From: Terebella lapidaria
Taxonomy: Eukaryota; Annelida; Polychaeta; Terebellida; Terebellidae
Direction of reading: 5' to 3'
NCBI GenBank assembly: GCA_949152475.1
Contig: OX424561.1
Span: 20,206,481-20,270,480 of the forward strand
DNA length: 64,000 nucleotides
In this document: positions 9,057 through 24,000 of the stretch, in pieces
Layout of the letters: every line of letters begins with the position of its first letter
Position numbering within the stretch: the stretch's first letter is position 1
The notes under the pieces: generated by a model
What the model was told of the DNA's origin: nothing
The model's database searches: none
Seen by the model: only the letters and a program-made list of their open reading frames with translations
Position numbers and translations under genes: made by a program

Positions 9057-12000
9057 CTGAAAAATCGTCTCCCTTATCAGCTAAATGCAAGTTGTCTTCA
9101 TAACAAAGCATTATTAAATGTATATATAATCCACCAGGGTGTTTCAAATTATTTCTCAACATAGATCCACCATAGACAGTGGAACTATGTACTAAACAAC
9201 ATTGCTGGGAATATTCCCAAATCAAGAGCCAACCTGCAGGACACTGGTTCCTGACGACAGCGATACCGTACAGACGGCCGTGACCTCCATTCGGCAGCTT
9301 CAGTCCGGTAGTCTCCGTCTGGGTGAACTTGTTCATGCTCTGCAGATTCTCCCTACATTCCGGGAGAAAACAAGCACATGCATGCAATAATCAACAGGCA
9401 GGTAAATTGCATCAGGAAATTAAGTTCATATATAAAGTACAGATATAAAGTACATGTCAGCTACTAAAAATTAGCCCAAAGGCTAAGATAGGTTACCGGA
9501 CAATTTTGGTTTGGCCATGGCAGCATTGGCAGGTAACAGACCTTGAGATTTACCAATCAAGGTTCACAGTGTGAACAAATGACCTTGACATTTACCAATC
9601 AAGGACATTCGTGTGAACTTCGATGTCACCATTACATGTTCATAATACAAAGATATATCTGGGTGGAATCGTTTAGGCCGCTCAGGTCAATTTACACATT
9701 ACGAGTCAGACATTTGGCACTCAAGGTCATCTGACGTCAAGATCAAGGTCATCATTAGTTGTGCCATATATGTCTTGCTATATGTTCATAATGCAAACAT
9801 GAGTTCTATCTGCAAGCATTTCATCTATAGAGGCAAATCTGGGCATTTTTTGACCCCAAAATGGCTGTTCTGACCTTTCAAGGTCATCGAAGGTCAAATT
9901 CAAGGTCACCACACAAATCACCATATATGACTTCCCATTTGAAAGTGCTAATATCTGAGCTCCATCTTCAAGCGTACTATGAGTACAGTCCGGGCAGCTC
10001 CCATTATGAAGGGAAAAAGTGCCGAGAATTTTCTAAGTCCAAAATTTTTTTCAAAGGGTGAAAAATTTTTTTTGCCTAGAAATGGCCCAAAATGGATAGT
10101 AATGCGATTTGGAACGAAAAAAATTTTTTTGCCGACTCGTCGAAAATTCAAAATGGCCGCCACACGGAGATCGGCGATTCAAGGGCAACAAAACTTATAC
10201 ACATCATAAAGGTACATAAGGGGAATCTTTTGAAGCAAAAATCTCAAAACTGATCGGACAGTTTTTGAGATAAGACGGACAAGGTGCAAATTTGGGCATT
10301 TTTCGACCCAAAAATGGCTGTTTTGACCTTTGAAGGTCATCCAAGGTCAAATTCCAGGTCACCACACAAGTCGCCATATATGACTTTCCATTTGAAAGTG
10401 CCAATTTCTAAGCTCTATCTTCAAGCATTCTATGAGTACAGTCTTCACAGCTCCCATTATGAAGGAAAAAAAGGGCCGAAAAATTTCGTGTCCAAAATTT
10501 TTTTCAAAGGGTGAAAAAAAATTTTTTGTCTAGAAATGGCCCAAAATGGATAGTAATGCGATTTGGGCGAAAAAAAAATTTTTCGTCGACCCGTCGAAAA
10601 TTCAAAATGGCCGCCATACGCAGACCGGCGATTCAAGGGCAACCAAACTTATACACATCACAGAGGTACATAAGGAGAATCTTTTGAAACAAAAATCTCA
10701 AATCTGATCAGACAGTTTTTGAGAAAACGACCGTCAAAGTCCAAAATTAGCTGTTTTTCGTCAAAAATGGCCGCCATTTTGAGAAAAATGCGAAAATCAA
10801 AAAACTAAAAAATAACCCCCTCTTGAAATATTTTTAGGCAACTTTGTGCAAAATTTCAGGAAAATCCGCCTGTAAACTTTAAAGATAAAAATGTGGACGG
10901 ACGACGGACGACGGACGCAACGCGACGGCAATAGGTTATCGGACCATAGGTCCGGTAACCTAAAAAGTATGTATCAATATAATGTATCGCACATGATTGT
11001 ATGTATTGAAGTTTGTGCTGCACAATGTAATAATTATTATACGTGAATGTATGTATTCTAAATTGAAGTACACATAAACAAGAGCATACTTGTGCCAGTC
11101 GGTCCAGTAGAAGACGTTGTGTGTGTAAGTCAAGTCGAAGGGGTAGTCAGCCCGTGTGTAGATCACCCGCCTACCCATTCCCTCGTAGTTCACGCACTCG
11201 ATGCGCTTCGTCTCTGCACCATACATACACCAAATCTATCATCAATATCATATCACACGATAACGATATACTGTAGCGCCTTATGACAACACGTTATGAC
11301 ACGTACCGGCGTCGACCCAGCAGACGTGGTGAGTGTCGAAGTCGATGGTCAGCCCGTTAGGGAGTCCCACGTCCTCATCCGCCAGGATCTTACGGTTAGC
11401 GCCGTCCATGCTCGCTCGCTCGATCCTCGGGGCGTCACGGTTCCAGTCCGTCCAGAACATCGTGCTGAAAAAGGATGCAAATGTGTAGGCCCCAAAGTAA
11501 GTTCTAAATGTTGTGAATGATCTCAAAGGGTAATGTTTGTGTAAAACTAACTGCAACTTTTGAGTATTACGAATGTCATGATGATACATGTAAACTTACT
11601 ATAAATGAAACTAACTATAACATGAATTATCATCGGATTGCTGCAAATGCGCGATTCTGATTGGTCAACTCTCCGACAATACCCCGCCGTATTTGGAGAG
11701 CTGTGACGCAACCCCACGATATTTTCTGTATCGTGGGCTTCAGGCGGGTAATACGGAATGACGTTTTGGAGAGCTCCATATAATCCAATGATAAAATCGT
11801 TACCATGGACTTCAGACCCCAATACGGCAGGATATCTGCCTTCAGTCAACATATCCCACTCGGCCTGCGGCCTCGTGGTATATGGTGACTTCAGGCAGAT
11901 ATCACGCCGTATTGGGGTCTGAAGCCCATGATAACTTATAGTATCATGAAAATCATCACTACATGTGCTAAATCTAACTGCAACCTCTCAGAAGTACTAT

Positions 12001-15000
12001 GAACGTCATCGTGACAGAAATGCTAAAACTAACTATAACAAGTTCTATGAACCTCACCAAGATGGGATTGCTAAAATTAATTGCAGCCTCTGAGAAGTTC
12101 TGTGAACGTCATCAAGATATGATTGCTAAACCTAACTGTAACCTCTAAGAAGTTGTATGAACGTCATCAAGATATTATTAATATACATGTTCAGGAAACA
12201 TAGTCATGATTTCATATCATATGTTTGAATTTGGGGAATGGATAAAGAATATAAGGGACACCTCGGGTACCAAACTCATTGCATACAGTATATGATATGC
12301 AATTACTTTGGTTCATTGTATTCTAGTATTGTATTGTTGTATTCGGCTGTGTAAAAATGTACAAAACGCAACTCTTGGTTACATGTAAATAATGAGCAGA
12401 AAATGTTAACGCTGTCCCCGTTTAAAGACTACTTATAATATAAAACATCTTCCGTGGCGCCCTACCCGCTGACAGGGTCGATGACAATTCCCCTGGGGTC
12501 GAAGAGGTCCTCTGTGATGAGAGCCTTGCGGCCCGTGCCGTCCGTCTTGGACGCCTCGATACGGTCCAGGCCCGAGTCCGTCCAGTACATGTTCCCAGTG
12601 ATCCAGTCTATGGCGATACCCTCCGGCGATCCCAGGCCTTGACGGTGTTAGACATATATGGAATATTTGCTATTGTAAAGGAGTCAGAGACAATGCGTCT
12701 TTAGAGAGAATAAACATGTTTATGTGTAGATATCGGACTGATCCTTATATTTCTTAGCTTGAGGATGAAAGTATGTCACAAAAGCTGACAGGATCGTCTG
12801 TCATGCACTGGGGTGCTTGTTCACTATACCTGAGATGAGCACTTGGGAGTCAGTGCCATCTAATTGGGCCTTGCTGATCACGTGACCTGCTACATCCGTC
12901 CAATAGAAATACCGCGCAAAACAGTCGACGTCAATGCCAATGGCTGTCTGGCCTAGGAGTAAAACATGATTGGCTAAGAAAAATCGTCAATAAGCAAGCC
13001 ATTACGCTAATTATTGCTGGTAATATCTACGATAATGCATGCTGGTGGGTAGTTAAACATGTCTATATCTACGGACCAGGGATTGAGAGAACAGCCTCGC
13101 CCGGGTTGTCGTCAGTCGGAGTGAAGGGCATCTGTAGGATCGTCATACCCTGGGCTATCATCAGGTACGACTCCTGGTCTCCCAATGCTGCGAGTGTAAA
13201 AGATACATCCATGGATATAAGTAGAGCGTTAGACTCCCTGTCATGAAACGTTCAGAGTAGGCCTACATCGAAGGCTATTTCACTTGCATTTATGTGGTAC
13301 ATGTAAAATTTATCGTATTTCTCCAAAATAATTGTACTGTTTGTAGGCCTCGATCTATGATAGAACAATGTTAGAAAGCACCATGTCCGTTATACATGTA
13401 CGCACGTGCACATCTGTAGCCGTCCCCGCGGTATCCCTGCCTGCACACACAGATGTAGTCGTAGCCACGGTTCTCGCACGTGGCATGAGGGTCACAGATC
13501 CGGGCGTCGCGCCGGCAGTCCGCTGTCAGTAACATGAGGTGTGGTGTTAGAGTACGGATTTTCTTCATCCTGTGCATCTTGCAAACTAGTGATTTTATAA
13601 TGGAATAGCGAACCAGGTCTTTCACCAAATTGTTTCCCAGTCTGACCTAGGAATCGCCAGCTTTTAGGTAAATACATGTAGGCCTATGTACTTTCTCTGA
13701 CCTAAACTGTAGCTTCATACTATCAGAAATACGTGAAGAGATATGTATTTCTGACACTATGGGACCTTCACGACATACCGGTGAGCCTGCATGAGTAGCC
13801 ATCACCCTCATAGCCTTGCCTACAGCGACACTGGTACGTGGTCGAGTGAGGGTCGTACAGACACTCGGCATTGATATCACAGTTGTTGATCACATTGCAT
13901 GCTGCAGAGGTTATTATTCCAAGTATGAAAAAATAACAATTACATGTATATTAAATGTGGTCTAGGTTGTGTCAAATTGATTTGAATTTCAGAATCTGTC
14001 ATCGAGTTGTCAAATGTTATTTTTTTCATCAAATTATTCTATTTGATTATGATGATCATGACTACTACTAGTGTGGTAGCGTGACGGCCACTACCAACAG
14101 TTTCCATGGATACTGACATGCCTCTGTACAGCGCTGGCCGTCGCCCTCGAATCCCTCATTACAGACGCACGTGTACCGTCCGGAGCGGTCTGGCTGACAG
14201 CGGGCGTTACGGTCGCAATAGTTGTACTGGCTACAGTCCTGGGCCCGGTCACACACGTACCCGTCACCTGTACGAGTGTACCATTGATCACGATGACATC
14301 TATTCATCGATATTTCAATATATAGGCCCATGGCAATGGGACAAGCTCGATTTCAATCAGTAACAGAAAAAGGTTGCCTCGACTATACATTTCTTAAAAT
14401 TACACGTAAGATGCGTACTGCATGGTCTCAAATTTAGGTAACATACACTAGTTTACGTTAGTATCTACATTGTATAATACAAGTGTAACTGGGAAGTTGT
14501 CTGTACTGTCGATAGAGTACATACCGGTGAAGCCGGAGTTGCAGCGGCATATATATCTCTGGTTGTAGTCATCATACACACACTGGGCATTGGGGTCACA
14601 GCGGAGTGCCTCACACTCGCGGCCCTGGTCACCTGGCAACGGTGAGCAAAACAATTCACGCTCAGATCCGGAAGGAAAATGTCCTAACAGGTAATTCTAG
14701 TCTCTCTGGTATGTCTGCCAAGAAACCCCACTCTGTGAATTATATTTGCTATATAGTGAACATATTGTGTGCATGTATCAAATACATCTTATTGAAATTT
14801 ATTGTATATATTTTAACTTTGTTTGATTTCCTCCCTTCTCTGCACAGTTGTTTATAAAAACTTGACAAACAACACACTTAGTACAAATTATTAAGCGACA
14901 CAAATTGCGCACAATTGGAAGCACAAATTGTGTACACAGCAAAATACATGCAAAGGCTCACGATATAAAGTCAAATTATAAAGCATTGCAGTGTTATATA

Positions 15001-18000
15001 TGGCGACAAATAATTAGCAGCAAATTGGATATCAAATGAATTATATTTAATAGTGACATTTGGACATATCGGATACATGTACGTTCATGAACTTTTTTTA
15101 ATTATCCCTGTACCAAACACGAAACTGAAATCAAGAAGTGAGACATACATGTAAAGAAAATTATTGTCAATCTGTAATAAATATAAATATATTAAAGCAA
15201 TAAGGAATGTCTCCCTTTCAATATGTATACAGTCATATTATATTGCTTCACACATGATCCCCAAGTCTCTGCAACAAAATCAAACACGCATGCTTTCATC
15301 ATATTTTTTGCCGTCGTTTTAAATGGAAATTCAGGGTAGATCTTTATTCCTCTTTTCATCCATGAACACTGCTTCTGTAAAAAGTAGATACATGCATACA
15401 ATTCATCTACTACGTGTACATATTGTATGGTGTCAAATTGCCACTTGAAAATGATTCCATTTATTCCTGATTTTCATATACCGTGATTTGTAAATTTATC
15501 CATTCTTGCCTACTATTATGTGAAGTTGAATGTCTACATACCGATGGGTGAACAGGTCTGGCCGTCACCACTGTATCCGGCTCGACACTGACACACGAAC
15601 GTCAGACGGTTGACGTCATAGACACAGTCGGCGAAGTGGTCGCATCTGTGACAGCCAATCTCTTCTGGAGTGACAAATATAACGGGAGACTTCATTTACG
15701 TTGTGGTCAAGTGGATTGTTTATAAATACGCGCAACTTTGCTGTCGTCTGAAACAATCGTAATTAAAACAACCTTTGTGGCTGAGATACATGTACTAGAG
15801 TACATAAAAGCGCCAACTTTGAAGATGTTTTGATTTCAGAATTCGTGAATAATTCCGAAGAGATGCGATGGATTTATATCTGGTAGTGTTCTATCTCGGA
15901 CAACTACCTGGCAAATTCAGTAAGTACATGTTAATTATGTGCCTCTCATTAGATATCGATTGCTTCTACATGACTTTGTAGGAAGAAACATGTACACGTA
16001 CATGTATGATCAGACATGCGATAATTTCAAGGACATTTCCAGGCATAGATACAAGAAAATTAAATCCTTACCCTCCCCGGTGTCCGAGCAGGAGTAGCCG
16101 TCCCCGCTGAAGCCGTCCACACACTGGCACGAGTACTTCCCGGTGGAGTAGTCGTACACACACTCGGCGTTCTCGCCACAACTGTCCACCTCGCTACAGT
16201 CAAACTCTACAGATGGCAAATACGGGACTTCATAGAGTTATACAGTTACATGTATGAATAAGTATTGTGTTACTTCGAGATCAAGGGACTAATAAAATTT
16301 TAGATCCAATACATTTAATAGATATGAATGAACACATCCTTCCATTGCCTAAATCTATGTAGGTGCCTAGGCATACTTATAGACAGGTCTACAATATGTT
16401 TCATATTACCAATCATTTATAATTATGATTCATGGATGGATAATGAGTAAGCCAGTATGTAACCGTAATTTAACAATAGAACTTACCGACACGTTGACAC
16501 GTGATGCCATCCCCATGGTACCCAGAGTTACACTGACACACGGGCGTGCCCCGCTCGGCGTCAAACACACAGATAGCATTAGCGTCACACGTGTAATCCC
16601 CGCAGCTTCTGTCAGCTAGATACACAGTCGTGGTCGTATCAAAGTCGGGATCAAAATGGATTACAGTAAACGGGTTCAATTTATTAGCAGTACTGTTGTT
16701 TAGACGGACCATGTGCTGAAAGGCAAAGTGTTAATGAGTGTATATTTGTTTATGAACTCCTGAAGAATGTATCCGATCCAGTGACGAACCGCCCGGTCAT
16801 TCTGCTCATCGGCGAGCGTGCCAGGACAATAGCCAGCAATAAGTTTCTCTGAGCGAGCATTGTCTGAAAGATGCTCATGATTATTGTCAAACGATGACTT
16901 CACATCCTGTCGCAGATACATTGAACTTAACTAGGCCTACAACAACTAGGCGGGTGTTAAAGCGGCGCATAGTGTAAAACTGAGCAATGCTTCCCAGGTC
17001 ACAGATCAGACAATATACATGTAACACTGTAACTTGAGCCATTGCAAACACACATATAACATCAAACAAAACACCAACATCAAACCAGGACATGGACCAA
17101 ATCATGGTAATCACACATGGCCTAACACAATCAACGTAATAAAATGTAAATACACCACAAATCACAACGAAATTCGGAAACAATAACAACAACGAAAGCC
17201 AATCACAATGAATTAGTCAACATACAAAGCTCAGCAATTGTTCGAAATATGAAAAAGTGTAAGTGCTTTAACAATATCAAACAATTAATCAACAGGACCC
17301 ACGTCAAAACATATTATATAGTTGCCATGGCACTCACGCTCGCAGTTGTACCCATCCCCGGCGTATCCGGACCGACAGCGGCACATGTAGGAGCCCTGGT
17401 TGTTGTAGCAGTCGGCGTCAGGGCTACAGCGGTGCTGGCCCTCGGCGCACTCGTCATAGTCTGGGGGCAAGGGAACGGGGTTTAAATTATTGAAGAGCAA
17501 TTATGATATTACATGTATGATACCTGTGTAAAATGCCTCGTGATCTTGCAGAATGCATTTGCAATTCGGGATGAATCGGCTAGATCTGATTAAAATTTCT
17601 CGGTAATTCAGACGAGAACCTATGAATATTAGGCTAATAAAATCTTTGATACAGGTTCAAATGGTGCGACAGGTATATCAAAAACCCACCGACACATCGC
17701 TGGGAGCGGCCGTCCATTCTGTAACCTTGGTTACACTGACACTGGTGCCTGTCTCCATAGGCCACGCACTGGGCGTTACTATCACAGGGGTAACCGGCTC
17801 GGGCGCACGGGTCTCGGGGGTCCGGAGTTGCTATAACAACAAACACCAAGTAGAGATAAACTAAATATATATTAATTTTGCATTGCGAATTTTTAAATGC
17901 AATTGAAATGTAGACCACATTTATGTACTGAGTGTACAGTAGCTCTAAAGCCAGAATCTGCGGCTTTAAACTTCATATAGACTATACACTTGGATGTGAG

Positions 18001-21000
18001 TAGTGAGGTACACACCTGTGCCCTCCTCGAGTCGGTTGGACTGCGCGTAGCGGACGATCTGCTGCTCCGTGTCGTCAAAGTGGAGGAAGTTCTTGGAGAC
18101 AGAGACGGTCTGCTGGGCGTCGTGTGGATGGGAGTTACCCTCGCACTCGGTGAAGCTGATGGTCTGGTCGACCGTGAAGTGGACGGGCGCCCCGTCAACC
18201 GTGAACATCTGGCTCGAGCGTGACCGCACCTCGCCTGTACAGGAGGACAACACTAATTCCTAGAGATGTGTATGAATGGCGGGCTTCGTTGAGAAGTCAA
18301 GTTTGAAGGTTACATGGATTTATGATATATATTTACTATATCATAAATGTTGTGTTTTCTGCTCCCATCTAGAGATACATGTAAGTAGCAAGTACTGACC
18401 GGACCCCGAGCGGCTGTAGACTTCCTCATAGTCGGGTATCTCGAGGCTGGCGCCCTGGGCGATCTGGGGCATATCGCCGTTGACCTCCGAGTGCATCTCC
18501 ATGTGCCCCTCGGCGTTCTGGCCCACGTACGTCTGTCGGATCGTCACCTGGTGTCCCGACTCCACAAAGTCAACCGTCGCCGTCCGCTCAAAGTCGCCGC
18601 CTGTGTGTTTTCGGTTGGTATAATGATTATTGGTACAGAGCATGTACATGCAGTGATTTAGCACTGGACGTCTCTAAAAACAATACCAGTCCACACACTG
18701 GTCTGAATATGTTAGCATGTAGTCTACATGTACAAATAATCTACACGAATGTCAATTTCAGGACGTCATCCCGTTTTGAGTTAAATATGAGGCATTGAAG
18801 TCACCCACCGGTGATCATATATCCGTTGCGGGACTGGCTCTCACTGGGGATCGCTAGCAGCCAGCCGAGGCCCCCGGCGAAGGCGTACAGGGCCTGGAGT
18901 GTGTAGCCGAGTTGGGGCGTTACGGGGCTGATAGCCACATACACTCGCCCGTCCTTGAACATCAGGAAGGCGTGCAGCGCCGAGTCGTCCAGTCGAATAC
19001 CGTTAATCTGACCGCTAACACGGCCATTCACTCGCATACGGATCTCTGTTGATTGAGTATGGAGATGTTTTATTGATGGTAGAAAACACATCGTGGCAAA
19101 GCCACTATATGTACACTCTTTACACAGACACATAATGTAGACATAGATTGCTCTCTGTAGGTACGAAATGTGCAAACAAGTTCACATAATATGCAGAAGA
19201 CGCGCTCGTACCTGGCTCGACACAGTTGAAACCGTTGCCGACGTATGGCTCCTGACACTGGCAGCAGAAGCCGGAGTTGTAGTCCTGACACTGTCCGTTG
19301 ACGCTACAGGTGCGGTCCCCGCCGGCAGCACACGTGTCCGCGCGCTCTACAGGGGGTCATACAAAGAGACTTCGGATAAGATGACCGGATATGAAAGGTG
19401 TCCGGATAAATGAGTGAAGGTTTTTCAATGTTTGATTACTCGTATGTAAGGTTATGATTTCCCAGATATTGATTGCCCGAGGAGAGTTCACACATGACTT
19501 ATAGACTACATGTAGCTGCAGGCCATTGACATATTTTCATTATGCCAATATGATGTCACAAAAGAGACTGGTACCGTCATGAGAGGGTCCGGTTTGTGTC
19601 CTGTCCTCCGATTCTTCGATGTTCTCTCCGTACAGCTGACCGACTCGGAACATCCACACACCGGGGGCGCCGGCGTTAGAGCGTCTGGGGGAAGAGTGCA
19701 TCTGATCAGAGCCTGAGGTTTATGAGAGTCGGAGAAAATAATCTTTCCTCTAGGATGCTTACTCGCTATCGTGTGGGCCTTTATAATGTTCGTGAAAGTC
19801 TATTTACATTTGATGGACAAATATATTTAGTAAGGTAGCGAATTGTCCATTCGCACACCATGAACACGTATGTGATGTTATTCCAAAGTATTTCACATTT
19901 CCACCCCTCCCCGCGCCCACCCCACCCCATCAGTCCCTTCATGCCGTACTGTGAGAAGGTTCTGGCGTGCTCGGTGCCGGACCCTCGCAGCACCAAGGAC
20001 CGCCCGTCCCCGGAGTCGAAGCCAGCCTGGGCGGGCACGTCCTCCTGCACCGGCATCTGCTTGCCCTCGCCCCGCGTCCAGCCCACGTTCGCGTACAGGA
20101 AGATCACAAACGTCTCCGAGCCGTCAGACGCCAGCACCAGCTGAAACGTGTTCACCTGTCGCCGGGCGGGAGAAGTAACGAATATATAGAATGTAAGAAT
20201 CAATCTATTACCACTAATACATCCAAATTTTGATGATTTCAATAACAAACGTAAAATGCCACATTTTGCAATAGAAACAAAGCCCAACCAAATACTTTAT
20301 CAAAAGACACATTGGTGTCATCAGGGGCAGACAGTGTGGTTAATGTAGTTGTTTCTACTTACACCCAATGGAATTAGTATACAACTGCCCAACAACCTAT
20401 GAAAATAATTTTGAAATCCGAAACAAACCCCATGGAATAGATATAAAACAAGTACATAAGTACTTAATCACAAGCCAAAAGGCTACTGAGTTTCAGATGT
20501 TCAGTGTCAAACGCTAACTAATGTACATTCGAAATGTACTAATGTACATTTGAAATGTACTAATGTACATTTTGAAATGTACATTTTGAAATGTACATTT
20601 TGAGAAATTTTCCAGATGTTTAGTGTCAAACGCTTACTAATGTACATTTGCAACCGAAATCGATATTCAACTACTATGTTTCGAAACCGAAAACGTTTTT
20701 GGCTTTAAGATGTTCGTGTAAAATTTAGAAATTCAATAGAGTAAATATACATCTACTACAGTATATCGAACCAAAATAATTAAACCAATTTGTTAGCCCG
20801 TAGTAGGCTACATTAATACATACGGGGTCGATCTGCTTGTTGTAGTAACCGACATCGTCCCACGTGACCACGAAGAGCGAGCGGGGCCGGAAGTTCCGGT
20901 GGTTGGGGAAGTTCGGGTGGATCTCCCGGGCAGCCATCTCCAACAGGGACGGGTCCTCGGTCTCCCTGGCAACGGGTACAGGGATTATCACGTGACGTGT

Positions 21001-24000
21001 ATCGACTTCGATATTAGATAGTAACTGCAGCTTTAATGTACATTTCTATTCGGTGGAGATTCAAAAGTTATATGTATGTATTTGTCGCTTCTAAGAAGCG
21101 GAAATATTCCGGATGCAATGCAATATGAGTGAGCATTACCAAGCGACTTTTATTTGCTTCTGTTGAGCTCCTATTCATATTTTCTCTCAATGTTTCTAAA
21201 GGGCTCTGACATACGACGGTGTACCTGTAGTAGACATTGCCGGAGATCCGTATATCGATGTCGGCGAGGAATGGCGCGATCAGTCGGTAGCCGAAGGGGA
21301 TGACGAGGTCGGCTCGGTAGATCGGCAGGTCTGTCCCGAACGACACGTGCCCATTAGTGTTCACCTACGAGTGTAGAAAAGAAGCACAATGTCATTGTGG
21401 TGAATATCTTCAAGTGAGTACCATTCAGAGGCCGTCGCGAAGACGCCATGTACTACTTTTTATGATTTTTATAGTAGACATATTGAGTACATGTTTTAGA
21501 AGCAGTTCGAATTTGGGTTTACTTGAAAAGTAACACGTGGAAACACTCGGGAGAACCCAACAGCATGTTTAGTTCAGTGTTTGATTGTGTTCAAGTATGC
21601 AATGGCATCATTTAACACAATGTGCTTATCACTAATTTCACAAGTATACCAAGTTTACCGTTATTAACCGAATCATCTGAAAACTTGTCCTTGAAAGTAT
21701 GCGTCTAGTTAGACAGTAATTCTGCAGTATTGTTAGCAATATTCCTATACCAGTATATATGGGATTTGAAAATAAACCTAGTGCATTAAAAAGTGTGTGC
21801 ATTGCTATCGCTGTCAATCTTGAAGGAATCAGTGACCAGATTACCACTGTGGAGCCATCATGACTGAGGAGATTCGCCTGTCAGTTATACCCCTCTTGTT
21901 TACTCCGGTTATACCGTGGATTTGTCTAACACATTTTGGACTGTAAGGGGAATATGACTTGCTGTTTGTTTTCTCTCCCCTGACGTATTTACATAGACAC
22001 CCATCTTTTGCTGTTTGAATCTCGGGGAATAGGGTGAATGCCATAGGGTGTTGTGCAAACATTGGTCTTTCTAGGTTAAATGTTGCCAATAATTCACTGC
22101 CAGATGTTTCGTGTGAGAATTTTAACCTTTGTGTACATCATTACGTGGGGGTATAACAATAGACATAATGTACGAAATTATAGTGCCAGGTGTGTGGAAT
22201 GCCAAAGTTTTGTCGCAGAAAAAACACGGAAGTGCTTTACTCCAATCCTGTTGCCTGCGCCTACATGTAGGTGTATTTCCTGCGGCACCTCATTGAAAGG
22301 AGAGTACTGTATTGTAGGATTTGTGTGTATCATCTGGTGTTCATTATGGTTCAAACAACACGAAGAAGAACAACAGGCCGGAAGTAAGGTGTGCACCTTA
22401 TCCATTGTACCAGATCTTATGATGATAATACACAAAGATGATTATACATTTCGTGTTCCCTAACATTGAAATAGAAAAAGAGTATTTGTTAAGATCATTG
22501 TTGATATTACATGTATATCTCTCCAACTACGTGTACATAGGCCTAGTACTGATAAAAACAAGTACTATATGCGCTTCGATGCCGTGCAGTTAAATTTGCC
22601 AACGATATTATTTGCATTATTATTATGTCATAACCATGCAGGTCTCCACATACATGTATTCAAAACAAAATGATCGATATTTTTGATATTTTAATAGTGT
22701 ACTTCCAGCTCAAAGTCTTGGTTACACACTCGGTATAACTCCACCACCTTGAAGTTGAAAGCACCAATTATTGGTACCACAAGTGGAACCCCTGCTAACG
22801 GCCGGATATCCCCGGGTCTGGTGTGAATTGTTCTCTGGATTTTTGACTGATTGCGCTCTATTAGTTCCAGTGTCGATCAGACTGATGGTTATTAACTTTG
22901 AACCTGATCAGGAACCTGGGCGCTGTTGCAGAATTGGGCGAGGAGCAAACCTTGAACACCGTACATATCTGGAGTTCTCGTCCACCATTAGTATATATAA
23001 CACGGGCTTGTTCATGTATGGAGCCCTGTTCTCGACCGATGCTTTGGAAGTTAGGCATAGGTGTTCGTCATGCAAACAAGCTTGAATATTACAGCTTTCC
23101 TGTGTCCCGGAAGCTATAATTAGGCCTATATGCTATGTTCCTTCCAACAGTATCTTCGTTTACTAACATATATTCTTATTTAGAATATATGTTATCATTA
23201 TGTGAACAAATTACCACTAATCTGTGACAAAATTACTGCACCAAATTTCCTTCTAGTTATGGAGCGGTGATGCACACAATTTTGAATTCGAATGTCGGTG
23301 TTCCTTTTGCAAAATATATATATGCTATCCGAAAGTGTTCACGTGTCCGAAATTTGCGGGATGGATCTGTGTCTACATTTACTTCAAATTCGAGCGACTG
23401 GAAGAACAAAAATCTTCCCAAAAAACAGCAGTGAAAATACTCTTCTACAACGTCCTTCTCTTGGTCGAAGCACTTCAAATAAGATACAGTGTATGTGCAT
23501 GTTTATTCTCCTTGAACATTTTGATTGTCTTGGTGGTGCAGTTATATTCATCTCATTTGAGCCCACTCTTTATCGGCTTCAGTAAAGAATAAATTTCAGT
23601 CAGTGTGACTGTGTGCGGTGCCTCCATCGATAATTTTATCGGCATCACATGCATTTGTTTCAATGTACCGGTGAACGATTGGCAATTTCACGGATATACC
23701 GTGCTGAAAGACTCGAGTGCTGCAGACGTAAACATCGAGAGTTTATTTTCTCAGGAGTGCCAGCAATTAAATACAGAAAGTGGGGCAAAATATAGCGGTG
23801 TTGTGCCAGTTGAATACTATAGTATCATACCAAATTTGTATCGCTAATTCGAAAAGCTACCGTATTGGTCTTAATAGTGGCACGCGCCCTCTTTTCCTAA
23901 AAAATGTTCAATTTTTGTAACCTTGTAATTCCATGTCTTTCTAATAAAATCTTGGTGTGCTCCAATCCACACATTCATGCTTCTTGAATCATAATAAAGA

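Noticed and set aside
16887-17192. Hydrophobic minus-strand frame [20 protein letters not shown]
   Set aside because: It falls in a nidogen intron without splice support. The composition reflects AT-rich DNA.
19781-20287. Long minus-strand frame covering nidogen exon 4
   Set aside because: Only 19950-20155 is exon. The flanks run into introns and lack coding character.
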